Origin: JBOHRN01 sp050732775
GTDB taxonomy: Bacteria > Gemmatimonadota > Gemmatimonadetes > Longimicrobiales > Longimicrobiaceae
DNA: 64,000 nucleotides
Reading direction: 5' to 3'
Assembly: GCA_050732775.1 (NCBI GenBank)
Contig: JBOHRN010000010.1
Span: 182,642 to 246,641 of the forward strand
A model generated the notes under the pieces. That model had not been told where the DNA came from. It ran no database searches and saw only the letters and a list, made by a program, of their open reading frames with translations. This document shows, in pieces, positions 52,498 through 61,328 of the stretch; position 1 is the first letter of the stretch; each line of letters begins with the position of its first letter. The translations under genes were made by a program, and so were the position numbers.

Positions 52498-52917
52498 GTG
52501 CCCTTCAAACTCGTCCTGGCGGCGGCCCTGGCATTCGCCGGCTGCGGCCCCGTGAACCACACCCCGGCGCCGGCGGGCGGTCCCTTGGTTGGCTCCCTGC
52601 AGGTGACCCCGCTCGAGAACCGGGTCGACCTCACGCTCCTGATCACCAACGTATCGGAGCAACCGGTGGAGCTCACCTTCCGCTCCGGCCAATCGTTCGA
52701 CTTCGAGGTGTCGCGCGGCGGCCGCGAGGTGTGGCGCTGGTCTGCGGAGCGGGTGTTTACCCAGGCGATCCGTCAGGAGACCGTGGCAGCGGGAGAGACG
52801 CTCCGTTACCGAGCAAGCTGGCGGCCGCCGGCGGGAGCGGCCGGCGAGTACCGGGTCACGGGGCGGCTGAGCGCGGATTACCCGCTGGAGCAGAGCTCAA
52901 CTTTCCGTTTGCCCTGA
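52498..52917 (+). CDS. Lipoprotein with a BsuPI-like beta domain
   Basis: 139 residues, GTG start. Lipobox LAFAGC (Cys16) after a short signal peptide. The mature part follows the BsuPI pattern: LTLLITNVSEQPVEL, then SFDFEVSRGGREVWRWSAERVFTQ and LRYRASWRPPAGAAGEYRV. BsuPI is an intracellular proteinase inhibitor in Bacillus, but exported domains of this fold are common and of unknown function. A promoter lies 35-64 bp upstream; no Shine-Dalgarno sequence is evident. Confidence 0.8.
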   Translation: MPFKLVLAAALAFAGCGPVNHTPAPAGGPLVGSLQVTPLENRVDLTLLITNVSEQPVELTFRSGQSFDFEVSRGGREVWRWSAERVFTQAIRQETVAAGETLRYRASWRPPAGAAGEYRVTGRLSADYPLEQSSTFRLP

Positions 52918-52981
52918 ACGCCGACCCCGGCTCCGGCCCACCCCTCCCCTCTCCCTCCACCGGTAAAGCAGGGGGAGAGGG

Positions 52982-54232
52982 GTGATCGAGATCGGACTCA
53001 TTATCCTTTTACTGGCACTCTCGGCCTTCTTCTCGGGCTCGGAGATCGCTCTCTTTTCCCTGCCCGACTCCCGCGCTCGCGCCCTGCAGAGCGAGGGGCG
53101 CGGCGGGGCGCGCTTCCTGGTGGCGCTCAAAGCCAACCCGGAGAAGCTGCTGACCACCATCCTGGTGGGAAACAACGTGGCTAACATCGCGGCCGCCTCC
53201 CTGGCCACGGCCCTCGCCATCGACCTGTGGGAAAACCGAGGGGTGGGCTACGCCACCGGCGTGATGACCCTGCTGGTGCTCATGTTCGGAGAAATTACCC
53301 CCAAGGCGTTCGCCGCCGCCCACGCCCAGGGCGTCGGCTTGCGGGTGGCACCGATCCTGTACGCCCTCTCGCGCGTCCTTTTCTTCGTCGTGGTTCCCTT
53401 TGAGGTGATCACCCGCCGGCTGGTAAAACGGAGCGAGAAGCGCGGCGCCCCCACCGTGACCGAGGGGGAGATCCGCGAGATGACCGCCATCGGATACTCC
53501 GAGGGCGAGATCGACGAACACGAGCGCCGCATCATCGAACGGGCCTTTCACCTAGACACCACCCGCGCTTGGGAGATCATGACCCCGCGGGTCGAGCTCT
53601 TGGGCTGGCCCGCCACCGCCACCCTCAGTCAGATAGCCCCCGAGCTGACTTCCGTGCGCTACTCCCGGGTGCCCGTGTACGGAGAGTCGATAGACGACAT
53701 CCGCGGCATACTTTATACCCGCGACGCCTACCACGCCCTGATCGCCGGCCAGCGCGACGTGGAGTTGGCAGAGCTGGCCCGCGAGCCGTTCTTCGTGCCG
53801 GGCAGCGTCGTGCTCACCAAGCTCCTGGCCGACTTTCAGAGCCGCCGTATCCACCTCGGCATCGTCATAGACGAGTACGGCGGCACCGACGGGCTGGTCA
53901 CCCTCGAAGACATCGTGGAGGAGCTGGTGGGCGAAATCGTGGACGAGACCGACCTGGAGCACCAGCCCATCGTGCGCGTGTCGCGCAACGAGATCCTGGT
54001 GGAAGGCGGCGCCGAGCTGCGCGAGATCAACCACTTTTTCAACACCTCCTTCCCCCAACTCGAGCACCGCTCCCTCAACGGTTACCTGCTCGACGAGTTG
54101 GGGCAGGTGCCCGAAAAGGGGAGGGAGATCGAGCGCGAAGGGGTCCGCATCCGCATAGTGGAGGCGTCTGACGCCCAGGTTTTGCGGGCCCGCCTGGTGC
54201 GCCCGCCCCCGGAAGAAAGGATCGAGAGTTGA
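52982..54232 (+). CDS. CNNM/CorC-type protein (DUF21, CBS pair, CorC_HlyC domain)
   Basis: 416 residues, GTG start with a good Shine-Dalgarno (GGGGGAGAGG). DUF21 transmembrane domain (about 1-180) with SAFFSGSEIALFSL at the start and MFGEITPKAFAA; then a CBS pair (about 195-315) with the conserved ITLVTLEDIVEELVGEI-like stretch (here VTLEDIVEELVGEIVDE); and a C-terminal CorC_HlyC domain. These proteins are linked to magnesium or cobalt transport and to haemolysin-like annotation in older records. Confidence 0.93.
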   Translation: MIEIGLIILLLALSAFFSGSEIALFSLPDSRARALQSEGRGGARFLVALKANPEKLLTTILVGNNVANIAAASLATALAIDLWENRGVGYATGVMTLLVLMFGEITPKAFAAAHAQGVGLRVAPILYALSRVLFFVVVPFEVITRRLVKRSEKRGAPTVTEGEIREMTAIGYSEGEIDEHERRIIERAFHLDTTRAWEIMTPRVELLGWPATATLSQIAPELTSVRYSRVPVYGESIDDIRGILYTRDAYHALIAGQRDVELAELAREPFFVPGSVVLTKLLADFQSRRIHLGIVIDEYGGTDGLVTLEDIVEELVGEIVDETDLEHQPIVRVSRNEILVEGGAELREINHFFNTSFPQLEHRSLNGYLLDELGQVPEKGREIEREGVRIRIVEASDAQVLRARLVRPPPEERIES

Positions 54233-54233
54233 G

Positions 54234-54785
54234 GTGAGCGCCCACCCCTCCAGCTTGATCCCCTTCGGGGGTGCGCTGCCCCAGGTTCACCGTACCGCCT
54301 TCGTGGCGCCCACCGCCACGCTGATCGGCAAGGTGGTGGTCGAGGAGGAGGCTAGCGTCTGGTTCGGGGCGGTGCTGCGCGGCGACCACCCCGACCACGA
54401 GATCCGGGTCGGCGCCCGCTCCAGCGTGCAAGACAACTGCGTGCTACACGTGAGCGAGCGGGGCCCCACCGTGGTGGGTCCAGAGGTCACCGTGGGCCAC
54501 GGCGCCGTGCTCGAGAGCTGCCGTATCGGGCGGGGCGCCCTGATTGGCATGAACGCCGTGATCCTCCAGGGGGCGCAAGTCGGAGAGGAGGCACTGGTCG
54601 CCGCGGGCGCGGTGGTCACCGACAATACCCAGGTCCCCCCCCGCACCCTGGCCGCGGGAGCCCCCGCGCGCGCGAAAAAGGAGCTAGACGGCGAGTCGGC
54701 CCGCTGGATCCGCGAGAGCGCCCCCCACTACGTGGAGTTGGCGAGGCGCTACCGGGAGGAGGGCGTGGGGGAGGAGGTTGCGTGA
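54234..54785 (+). CDS. Gamma-carbonic-anhydrase-like protein lacking one His ligand
   Basis: 183 residues, left-handed beta-helix with hexapeptide repeats (VWFGAVLRGD, IRVGARSSVQDNCVLHVS, VTVGHGAVLESCRIG, ALIGMNAVILQGA). Two zinc histidines of the gamma class are kept (in VLHVS and TVGHG), but the third, normally the His in LHGC, is Glu (LESC). The GTG start is one base after the CorC stop, so translation is coupled. Whether it is an active carbonic anhydrase, a paralogue or an acetyl-carrying relative is uncertain. Confidence 0.8.
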   Translation: MSAHPSSLIPFGGALPQVHRTAFVAPTATLIGKVVVEEEASVWFGAVLRGDHPDHEIRVGARSSVQDNCVLHVSERGPTVVGPEVTVGHGAVLESCRIGRGALIGMNAVILQGAQVGEEALVAAGAVVTDNTQVPPRTLAAGAPARAKKELDGESARWIRESAPHYVELARRYREEGVGEEVA

Positions 54786-54815
54786 CGCGCCACCACGCAC
54801 CGCCAGACATCTACC

Positions 54816-55925
54816 TTGCCCTCTCCTGACGTCCTGGTAGTAGGCGGCGGGATGGTGGGGTGCGCGGTGGCGCGCGAGCTCGCGGCGGCGGGGCTCTCGG
54901 TCACCGTCCTGGAGCGGGGCGAGCCGGGCGCGGGTGCCTCGCGCGCCGCCGCTGGCATGCTCTCGCCCCTGGCCGAGTCGCACGGAACCGGCCCGTTCCT
55001 GGACCTCTTGCGCGCGGCGAGCGCCCGCTTTCCCGCCCTGGTGGCCGGTCTCGCCGCCGAGACCGGCGTCGACCCCGGCTACCGCGCGGAGGGCACCCTC
55101 TTCGCAGCCCTCAGCGACGGCGACGAGCGCGAGCTGGAGCTTCGGCTCGGCTGGCAGGGGCCGGCGGGGCTGCCGGTGGAACGGCTCGGGCGGGACGAGC
55201 TGCTGCGGCTGGAGCCCGCCCTCTCGCCGGAGGTCCGCTGGGGGCTCTCTTACCCCGAAGACCACCAGGTAGACAGCGTGCGGCTTTTCCGCGCGCTGCT
55301 GGTGTCGGCCCAGGGCCGCGGCGCGCGGCTGGAGCCGGGTACGGAGGTGGCGGGGGTTGTGGTAGAGAATGGTTCAGCGCGGGGCGTCCGTTTGGCCACC
55401 GGTGAGGTACGGGCCGCCGGGGTGGTGGTGGTGGCGGCTGGCTGCTGGAGTGGGCGGCTCGTGGGGCTGCCGAGGCCCCTGCCGGTGCGCCCGGTGCACG
55501 GCCAGCTCCTTTCTCTGCAGGCCAGCCCATCCCTGCTCACCAGAGTGGTGGATTCGCCCCGCTGCTACCTAGTCCCGCGTCGGGACCGGGTCATAGCCGG
55601 CACCACGGTGGAGGAGACCGGCTTCCGCGCCGCCGTCACCCCAGCCGGAATCTCGGCGATCCTGGCCGGGGCCGTGGAGCTGTTACCGGCCGCGGCCGGG
55701 CTCCCCATCCAGCGACTCTGGTCCGGGCTGCGCCCCGGCACGCCGGACAAGCTACCCGTACTGGGGCCAGACCCAGAGGTAAAAGGGCTCCTCTACGCCA
55801 CTGGACACTTCCGCAACGGCGTCCTCCTGGCCCCTATCACGGGCGAGGTGGTGCGGGATTTGCTCTTGGAGGGGGTTTGGCCCGATTGTGACCTGGCACC
55901 GTTTAGGGCGGACAGGTTCGGCTAA
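54816..55925 (+). CDS. thiO: Glycine oxidase ThiO (FAD-dependent)
   Basis: 369 residues, TTG start at 54816 after a 30-bp gap. FAD-binding GGGMVGCAVARELAAAG at the start, GASRAAAGMLSP in the ThiO position, and the C-terminal FAD block GLRPGTPDKLPVLG and ATGHFRNGVLLAP. It oxidises glycine to iminoacetate for the thiazole part of thiamine. The window also contains thiD (63085-63897), but thiC, thiE, thiG and a TPP riboswitch are not visible. Other amino-acid oxidases of this DAO family are the alternative. Confidence 0.85.
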   Translation: MPSPDVLVVGGGMVGCAVARELAAAGLSVTVLERGEPGAGASRAAAGMLSPLAESHGTGPFLDLLRAASARFPALVAGLAAETGVDPGYRAEGTLFAALSDGDERELELRLGWQGPAGLPVERLGRDELLRLEPALSPEVRWGLSYPEDHQVDSVRLFRALLVSAQGRGARLEPGTEVAGVVVENGSARGVRLATGEVRAAGVVVVAAGCWSGRLVGLPRPLPVRPVHGQLLSLQASPSLLTRVVDSPRCYLVPRRDRVIAGTTVEETGFRAAVTPAGISAILAGAVELLPAAAGLPIQRLWSGLRPGTPDKLPVLGPDPEVKGLLYATGHFRNGVLLAPITGEVVRDLLLEGVWPDCDLAPFRADRFG

Positions 55926-55953
55926 CGCGTTAGCGATCCGGCTCGCACGGATC
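55921..55953. terminator. Two adjacent inverted repeats after thiO
   Basis: GCTAACGCGTTAGC (55921-55934) is a perfect 14-bp palindrome overlapping the thiO stop. GATCCG (55935-55940) then pairs with CGGATC (55948-55953) around seven bases. An AT-rich stretch follows (atgcgtttatgtatgtt). They may terminate thiO transcription or act as a boundary before the large kinase gene. Confidence 0.4.
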
Positions 55954-56047
55954 ATGCGTTTATGTATGTTACCTTGCACTACTGTGGTCTTTTCACACGG
56001 GAACGCCGTGAACCATCGTCGACGCTGCGCCCGGGCGGGCGCCTGAC

Positions 56048-59000
56048 ATGAGCCGGACCGACACGATCCCCAAGAGCGCTGGTGACGGCGGCGAAGCGGA
56101 GTCCGAGGGCACGCTCACGGTCGTGGGCCTCGGCGCGTCCGCGGGCGGGCTGAAGGCGCTGCAAAGCTTCTTCGGCGCGGTTCCCGCGGATAGCCAGACA
56201 GCCTACGTGGTCATCCTGCACCTGGACCCGGACCGCGAGAGCCAGATGTCTCACCTGCTCCAGAACCGGGCCTCGATTCCGGTCATGCAGGTGACCGAGA
56301 CCGTGCGGGTCGAGCCGGGCCGGGCCTACATCATCCCGCCGGGCCACGACCTCGAGATGGTGGATGGGCACATCCGGCTCTCGGAGCGCGGCGAACGCGG
56401 GCACGCGCCCATCGACCTCTTCTTCCGCTCGCTGGCCGAGGCGTACGGCTCAGACGCCGTCGGCATCGTCCTCTCCGGCACCGGCTCCGACGGTACCTCG
56501 GGACTGCGGCAGATCAAGGAGGCCGGCGGGATCACCATCGCGCAGCAGCCCGAGGAGGCCGAGCACGACAGCATGCCGCGGAGCGCGATCGCGACGGGCC
56601 AGGTGGACCTGGTGCTGCCTGCGGCCGAGATCCCCGCCGAGCTCCTGCGCGTCAAGCGAAGCGCGCCGCGCCTCCCGCCCGCCGAGCCAACCGGGGAGGA
56701 AGCGTCACCGGCGGCGGGCGATGACGAGGCGCTGCTGCGGCAGATCTTCGGTCGGCTGCGCGGCAAGACCGGGCACGACTTCAGCGGCTACAAGCGCTCG
56801 ACCGTTCTGCGCCGTCTGGACCGCCGCCTGCGCTTCAACCACCTCGATACGCTCGAGGAGTACGTCCATCTGCTGCGCGAGGAGCCGGACGAGGTCCAGG
56901 CGCTCTTCCACGACCTGCTGATCTCGGTCAGCAACTTCTTCCGCGACCCGGAGGCGTTCGGGACGCTCGAGCGCGATGTGGTCCCGGCTCTCTTCGAAGG
57001 GAAGGGGCCGGATGACGCGGTGCGGGGGTGGGTGGCGGGGTGCGCGACGGGCGAGGAGGTCTACTCGCTCGCCATCCTGCTCTCGGAGCACGCGGCGACG
57101 CTCGCCAGCCCGCCGCGGATCCAGCTCTTCGCCACCGACATCGACGAGAACGCGTGCAACCTGGCGCGCGAGGCGCTCTACGCCGAAACCATCGCCGAGG
57201 ACGTATCGGCCCAGCGGCTCGAGCGCTTCTTCGACCGCGAGAACGGCGGCTACCGGGTGAAGAAGACGGTGCGCGAGAACGTGCTCTTCACCGGGCACGA
57301 CCTGCTCAAGGACCCGCCCTTCTCGAAGCTCGATCTGGTCAGTTGCCGCAACCTCCTGATCTACCTCGAACCCGAGGCGCAGGAGCGCGTGCTCGAGAGC
57401 TTCTACTACGGGTTGAGTCCGGACGGATTCCTCTTCCTCGGCACCTCGGAGGCCGCGGGCGAAAGCGAACTCTTCCGCCCCCTCGATGCGAAGCAGCGGA
57501 TCTACCGCCGCGCCGCCACCGCGCACCCGGTCGTCCCCCGGCTCTCCACCCCCGACCCCCGCCGCCAGACCGGCGCCACCCCGCACGAAGCCCCGGAGAA
57601 GCACCGGCCCCGCGACTTCTCCTACGGCGCGCTGCACTTGCGCATGCTCGAGGCGTACGCCCCGCCCAGCCTGATCGTCGATGAGGAGGGCACCATCGCC
57701 CACCTCTCGGCGGCGGCCGGCCGCTTCCTCCGGCTGGCGGGCGGCGAGCCGAGCCGGAAGCTGACGGACCTGGCGCCGGGGGATCTCGGCATGGAGCTGC
57801 GCACCGCCCTCTACCAGGCGTTGCAGAAGGGGCAGCCGACGACGCGGCAGGTGCGGACCGAGGTCGGCGAGCGCGTCCGGCTGGTGGATCTGCACGTGCG
57901 CCCGCTCGAGGAGGACGAGGGGCGGGGAAGGTTCGCGCTAGTAGTCTTCGACGAACAGGGCGAGCCGGAGGAACACGGCGCCGAAACGCCAGCGGAGCCG
58001 GCCGAACCGGCGGCCACCGCCCTGCTCGAGGAGGAGCTGGGCCGCCTCCGCGAGCAGCTCGAGTCGAGCGTCCAGGCGCGGGACGTCACCATCGAAGAGC
58101 TGCAGTCCGCCAACGAGGAGCTGCAGTCCATCAACGAGGAGCAGAAGGCGACCGCCGAGGAGCTAGAGACCAGCGGGGAGGAGCTGCAGTCGATCAACGA
58201 GGAGCTGACCACCGTCAACCAGGAGCACCGCGGCACCATCGAGGAGCTGAAGCAGACCAACGCCGACCTGCGCAACTTGATGGACGTGACCCAGATCGCC
58301 ATCCTCTTCCTCGACCGCCAACTGCGGGTCCGCCGCTTCACACCGTCACTCACGAAGCTCTTCAACCTGGTCGGCGCCGACCAGGGCCGCCCGCTCTCGC
58401 ACCTCACCCACCGGCTGCGCTACGCCGAGCTAGTGAATGACGCCGAGAGCGTGCTCGCCTCGCTCGAGACGGTCGAGCGCGAGGTGACCAGCGAGGACGG
58501 CGACTGGTACAGCGTCCGTATCCACCCGTACCGCTCCCTCGATGACCGCATCGACGGAGTGGCCATCACCTTTTACGACGTCAGCGAAGAGAAGGGGCTG
58601 AAGGAGGCGCTGCGCACGGCGACGGAACGGTTGCAACTGGCGCTCGAGTCCGCGCAACTGGGCGACTGGGAGTTGGACCTCCGCAGCCACGAAGCGCCCC
58701 GCCGCTCGCCCCGGCATGACGAGATCTTCGGCTACGATGAGCCCGTGGCAGACTGGAGCTACGAAATCTTCCTGGAGCACGTGCACCCGGACGACCGGGC
58801 GGAGGTGGACCGGACGTTCGAGCGAGCGCTCTCCACCGGCGAAGCCTGGGACTTCGAGTGCAGGATCATCCGGAGCGACGGAGAGATGCGCTGGATCTGG
58901 GCCAGGGGAGGGATCTACTACGACAGCGATCGCAACCCGCTTCGCTCTCTGGGAGTCGTCGGGGACATCACGGGGCGCAAGGAGATGGAAGACGAGATGC

Positions 59001-59818
59001 GCGCGGCGAAGGCGGCGGCCGAGGAGGCCAACCAGGTCAAAAGCGTCTTCCTGGCGACTCTATCGCACGAGTTCCGCACCCCGCTGAACGGGATGCTGGG
59101 TTACGCCGACCTACTGCTGGTCGAGCACGACCTCGGCGAACAGGCCACGCGCAAAGTCGAACGCATCAAGGACAGTGTCTGGCACCTCTCTACCATGATC
59201 GACGATATCCTGAGCTTCGCCAAGCTCGACGCGGGGCGGGAGCAAGTCCGCTTCGACGGCGGCGACGCGAGAGAGATCGCGAACGCCGCCGCCCAGACGT
59301 GCCGGCCGGGGGCGGCGGCTAAACGGCTCGGCTTCGCGCTGCACCTTCCCGACAAGCCAGTCGAGCTCGAGACCGACCGCGGCAAGGCCCGCCAGATCTT
59401 GGTCAACCTGCTGGGCAACGCCGTCAAGTACACCGACCAGGGAGAGGTTCGCCTCGAGCTCCGGGCGGAGGCGGACCGCGTCGTCTTTGAGGTGAGCGAC
59501 ACCGGAGTTGGCATCGCGCCCGAGCACCAGCAGCGCGTCTTCGAGCGCTTCTGGCAGGTGAGCGACGGCCTTACCCGCACTAGCGGCGGCACCGGGCTGG
59601 GGCTCGCGGCGGCGCGGGAGTACAGCCGCCTGCTCGGGGGCGAGGTAGAGCTCGAGAGCGAGCCCGGCCGGGGGAGCACTTTTACCCTCTGGCTGCCGCG
59701 GAAGGGCGGCGACGGATCAGCCCAGCCACAGAGTGCGCAGGTACCAGCCGATCAGGGCGTCGCCCCACACCGCGGTGCCCAACCCGCCGAGGGCCAAAAA
59801 GATTCCGAAGGGGACTAA
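56048..59818 (+). CDS. CheB-CheR-PAS sensor histidine kinase
   Basis: 1256 residues. CheB methylesterase domain (about 25-205): Ser31 in GLGASAGG, His in ILHLDPDR, Asp in SGTGSDGTSG. CheR methyltransferase (about 225-490) with GWVAGCATGEEVYSLAI and LLKDPPFSKLDLVSCRNLLIYL. A PAS segment (about 545-635), a coiled coil (about 665-745) with repeated ANEELQSINEE-type units, two more PAS domains (about 745-980), HisKA with phosphoacceptor His1007 in LATLSHEFRTPLNG, and HATPase_c with NLLGNAVKYT. No receiver or adaptor genes lie nearby. The 3' end overlaps pilD antisense by 102 bp; the last about 35 residues lie after the HATPase fold. Confidence 0.92.
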   Translation: MSRTDTIPKSAGDGGEAESEGTLTVVGLGASAGGLKALQSFFGAVPADSQTAYVVILHLDPDRESQMSHLLQNRASIPVMQVTETVRVEPGRAYIIPPGHDLEMVDGHIRLSERGERGHAPIDLFFRSLAEAYGSDAVGIVLSGTGSDGTSGLRQIKEAGGITIAQQPEEAEHDSMPRSAIATGQVDLVLPAAEIPAELLRVKRSAPRLPPAEPTGEEASPAAGDDEALLRQIFGRLRGKTGHDFSGYKRSTVLRRLDRRLRFNHLDTLEEYVHLLREEPDEVQALFHDLLISVSNFFRDPEAFGTLERDVVPALFEGKGPDDAVRGWVAGCATGEEVYSLAILLSEHAATLASPPRIQLFATDIDENACNLAREALYAETIAEDVSAQRLERFFDRENGGYRVKKTVRENVLFTGHDLLKDPPFSKLDLVSCRNLLIYLEPEAQERVLESFYYGLSPDGFLFLGTSEAAGESELFRPLDAKQRIYRRAATAHPVVPRLSTPDPRRQTGATPHEAPEKHRPRDFSYGALHLRMLEAYAPPSLIVDEEGTIAHLSAAAGRFLRLAGGEPSRKLTDLAPGDLGMELRTALYQALQKGQPTTRQVRTEVGERVRLVDLHVRPLEEDEGRGRFALVVFDEQGEPEEHGAETPAEPAEPAATALLEEELGRLREQLESSVQARDVTIEELQSANEELQSINEEQKATAEELETSGEELQSINEELTTVNQEHRGTIEELKQTNADLRNLMDVTQIAILFLDRQLRVRRFTPSLTKLFNLVGADQGRPLSHLTHRLRYAELVNDAESVLASLETVEREVTSEDGDWYSVRIHPYRSLDDRIDGVAITFYDVSEEKGLKEALRTATERLQLALESAQLGDWELDLRSHEAPRRSPRHDEIFGYDEPVADWSYEIFLEHVHPDDRAEVDRTFERALSTGEAWDFECRIIRSDGEMRWIWARGGIYYDSDRNPLRSLGVVGDITGRKEMEDEMRAAKAAAEEANQVKSVFLATLSHEFRTPLNGMLGYADLLLVEHDLGEQATRKVERIKDSVWHLSTMIDDILSFAKLDAGREQVRFDGGDAREIANAAAQTCRPGAAAKRLGFALHLPDKPVELETDRGKARQILVNLLGNAVKYTDQGEVRLELRAEADRVVFEVSDTGVGIAPEHQQRVFERFWQVSDGLTRTSGGTGLGLAAAREYSRLLGGEVELESEPGRGSTFTLWLPRKGGDGSAQPQSAQVPADQGVAPHRGAQPAEGQKDSEGD

Positions 59819-60490
59819 CTTCTTAGTCACCAGCGTAATCGGCGTGAAGATGAGAGTCCCGAGGAGCGCGCCTAGAAAGATAGTCAGCACCACCCCGACG
59901 GGGCCCAGAAAGCTCCCCACCATGGCCATCATCTTGATGTCGCCACCCCCCATGGCGGGTTTACGGAAGAGCCACTCGCCCACCACCCCCACCATGAAGA
60001 GGAGTCCGAAGCCGAGGGCCGCGCCCCCCAACGACTGCCAGAAGGTGATCTCGGGCCGCACCCAGGCGAGGGCGAGCCCCAGGGCGAGCCCCCCCCAGGT
60101 GAAGAGGTCGGGGATGGTGTAGCTGGCCGCGTCGGTTAGGGCAATTCCCAGCAGTAGGGTGAATAAAACGGCGCTGGCCAGCCCCTCCCAACCGACCCCG
60201 TGGAGAGCCACCGCGGCCACCCACAGCGCGGCCGTGGCGATCTCGACCAAGGGGTAGCGGGGCGAGATGCGCCCGCCGCAGTCTCTGCACCGGCCCCGGA
60301 GAGCAAGGTAACCGAAAACAGGCAGGTTATCGTGCCAGCGTACCGGGTAGCCGCAGCCGGGGCAGCGAGAGCCGGGGTTGACAACGGACTCCCCGCGCGG
60401 CAGCCGGTAGACGCAAACGTTCAGGAAGGAGCCGACAGAGGCCCCGACCAGGGCGGCGAGCAGGTAGGCGAACGGATTCAGGAACGGCAT
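59717..60490 (-). CDS. pilD: Prepilin peptidase (A24 family, PilD-type)
   Basis: 257 residues. N-terminal methylase domain with VGSFLNVCVYRLPRGES and two CxxC pairs (CPGCGYPV and CRDCGGRI), then about eight membrane helices. The catalytic aspartates are in IALTDAASYTIPD and in GGGDIKMMAMVG. It cleaves and methylates type IV prepilins or type II pseudopilins. It lies next to a SpoU methylase (13-bp overlap). No pilus operon is in the window. Confidence 0.92.
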   Translation of the reverse strand: MPFLNPFAYLLAALVGASVGSFLNVCVYRLPRGESVVNPGSRCPGCGYPVRWHDNLPVFGYLALRGRCRDCGGRISPRYPLVEIATAALWVAAVALHGVGWEGLASAVLFTLLLGIALTDAASYTIPDLFTWGGLALGLALAWVRPEITFWQSLGGAALGFGLLFMVGVVGEWLFRKPAMGGGDIKMMAMVGSFLGPVGVVLTIFLGALLGTLIFTPITLVTKKLVPFGIFLALGGLGTAVWGDALIGWYLRTLWLG

Positions 60491-61260
60491 AGGATATGGT
60501 GCAAGAGGATGGCGGCCGCCGCGGCCACGTTGAGAGATTCGGCCCGCCCCCGAAGCCGGACGCCCACCACGGCGTCGGCGTCCCGGAGCACGCCCGCAGA
60601 CAAGCCGGCCCCCTCGCTGCCCACGGCTAGCGCTGTCTTCGGAGCGAGTTCAGGCCCGGCGGGCTCTCCCCCGGCGTCGGCGGCCAGTATACGGAAACCG
60701 CGGGCGCGCAGCCAACCGGCGGCCTCTGGCCAGCCGGCCTCGACCACCGGTAGACGGAAAGTAGAGCCGGCCGACGCCCGCACCGCCTTCGGGCCCCAGG
60801 CATCGGCGCTGCCCGGAAGTGTGATCACGCCCGTGGCTCCCAACGCCTCGGCGGTGCGTACCAGAGTACCCAGGTTGCCGGGGTCGCTCACGGCGTCCAG
60901 CAGGAGTACCGCTGCCGGCTCTGGCTCCGTGGTAATCTTGTCCAAGCTGAGTTCGGGTACCCGGGCTACGGCGATAACCCCCTGCGGATGGCGGGTGGCG
61001 GCGTAGCTCGACAGCTCCCGGTCGTCGACCCTCTCGCACCTTACTCCCAGCTGGCCAGCCGCCCCGACGACCTCTTGCCCGCCTTCGCTGTCCTCGAAAG
61101 AGGACGTATATACGAGCGCCTCTAACCGTAACGGAGACGCCAATAGCTCTTCGATCACCCGCCGGCCCTCGGCCAAAAAGCGGCCGCTCTGCGCGCGGGG
61201 AGCGCGCTTGTGGAGCTCCCGCAGGAGCTTCCGTTCACGCCGCGAGAGCACGGCTCCCAC
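60478..61260 (-). CDS. TrmH/SpoU-family RNA 2'-O-methyltransferase
   Basis: 260 residues, GTG start. An N-terminal substrate-binding domain (GRFLAEGRRVIEELL) precedes the SPOUT knot, with LLDAVSDPGNLGTLVRTAEALG (motif 1), VGSEGAGLS (motif 2) and RLRGRAESLNVAAAAAILLH (motif 3). It methylates a ribose in rRNA or tRNA; the target cannot be set here. It is divergent from the first M48 peptidase gene (68-bp gap). Confidence 0.9.
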   Translation of the reverse strand: MGAVLSRRERKLLRELHKRAPRAQSGRFLAEGRRVIEELLASPLRLEALVYTSSFEDSEGGQEVVGAAGQLGVRCERVDDRELSSYAATRHPQGVIAVARVPELSLDKITTEPEPAAVLLLDAVSDPGNLGTLVRTAEALGATGVITLPGSADAWGPKAVRASAGSTFRLPVVEAGWPEAAGWLRARGFRILAADAGGEPAGPELAPKTALAVGSEGAGLSAGVLRDADAVVGVRLRGRAESLNVAAAAAILLHHILCRS

Positions 61261-61302
61261 TGGCCTGGCTCTTGCGCGCTAGCACTTTCGCTAACCCAAA
61301 CA

Positions 61303-61322
61303 AAAGATCATCAAAGATCATC
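61303..61322 (+). repeat. Direct repeat AAAGATCATC x2 before an M48 gene
   Basis: Two perfect tandem copies at 61303-61312 and 61313-61322, six bases before the start codon at 61329. Each copy contains GATC. It falls in the 68-bp divergent gap and may be a binding site or a slippage product. Confidence 0.4.
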
Positions 61323-61328
61323 GCAGCC

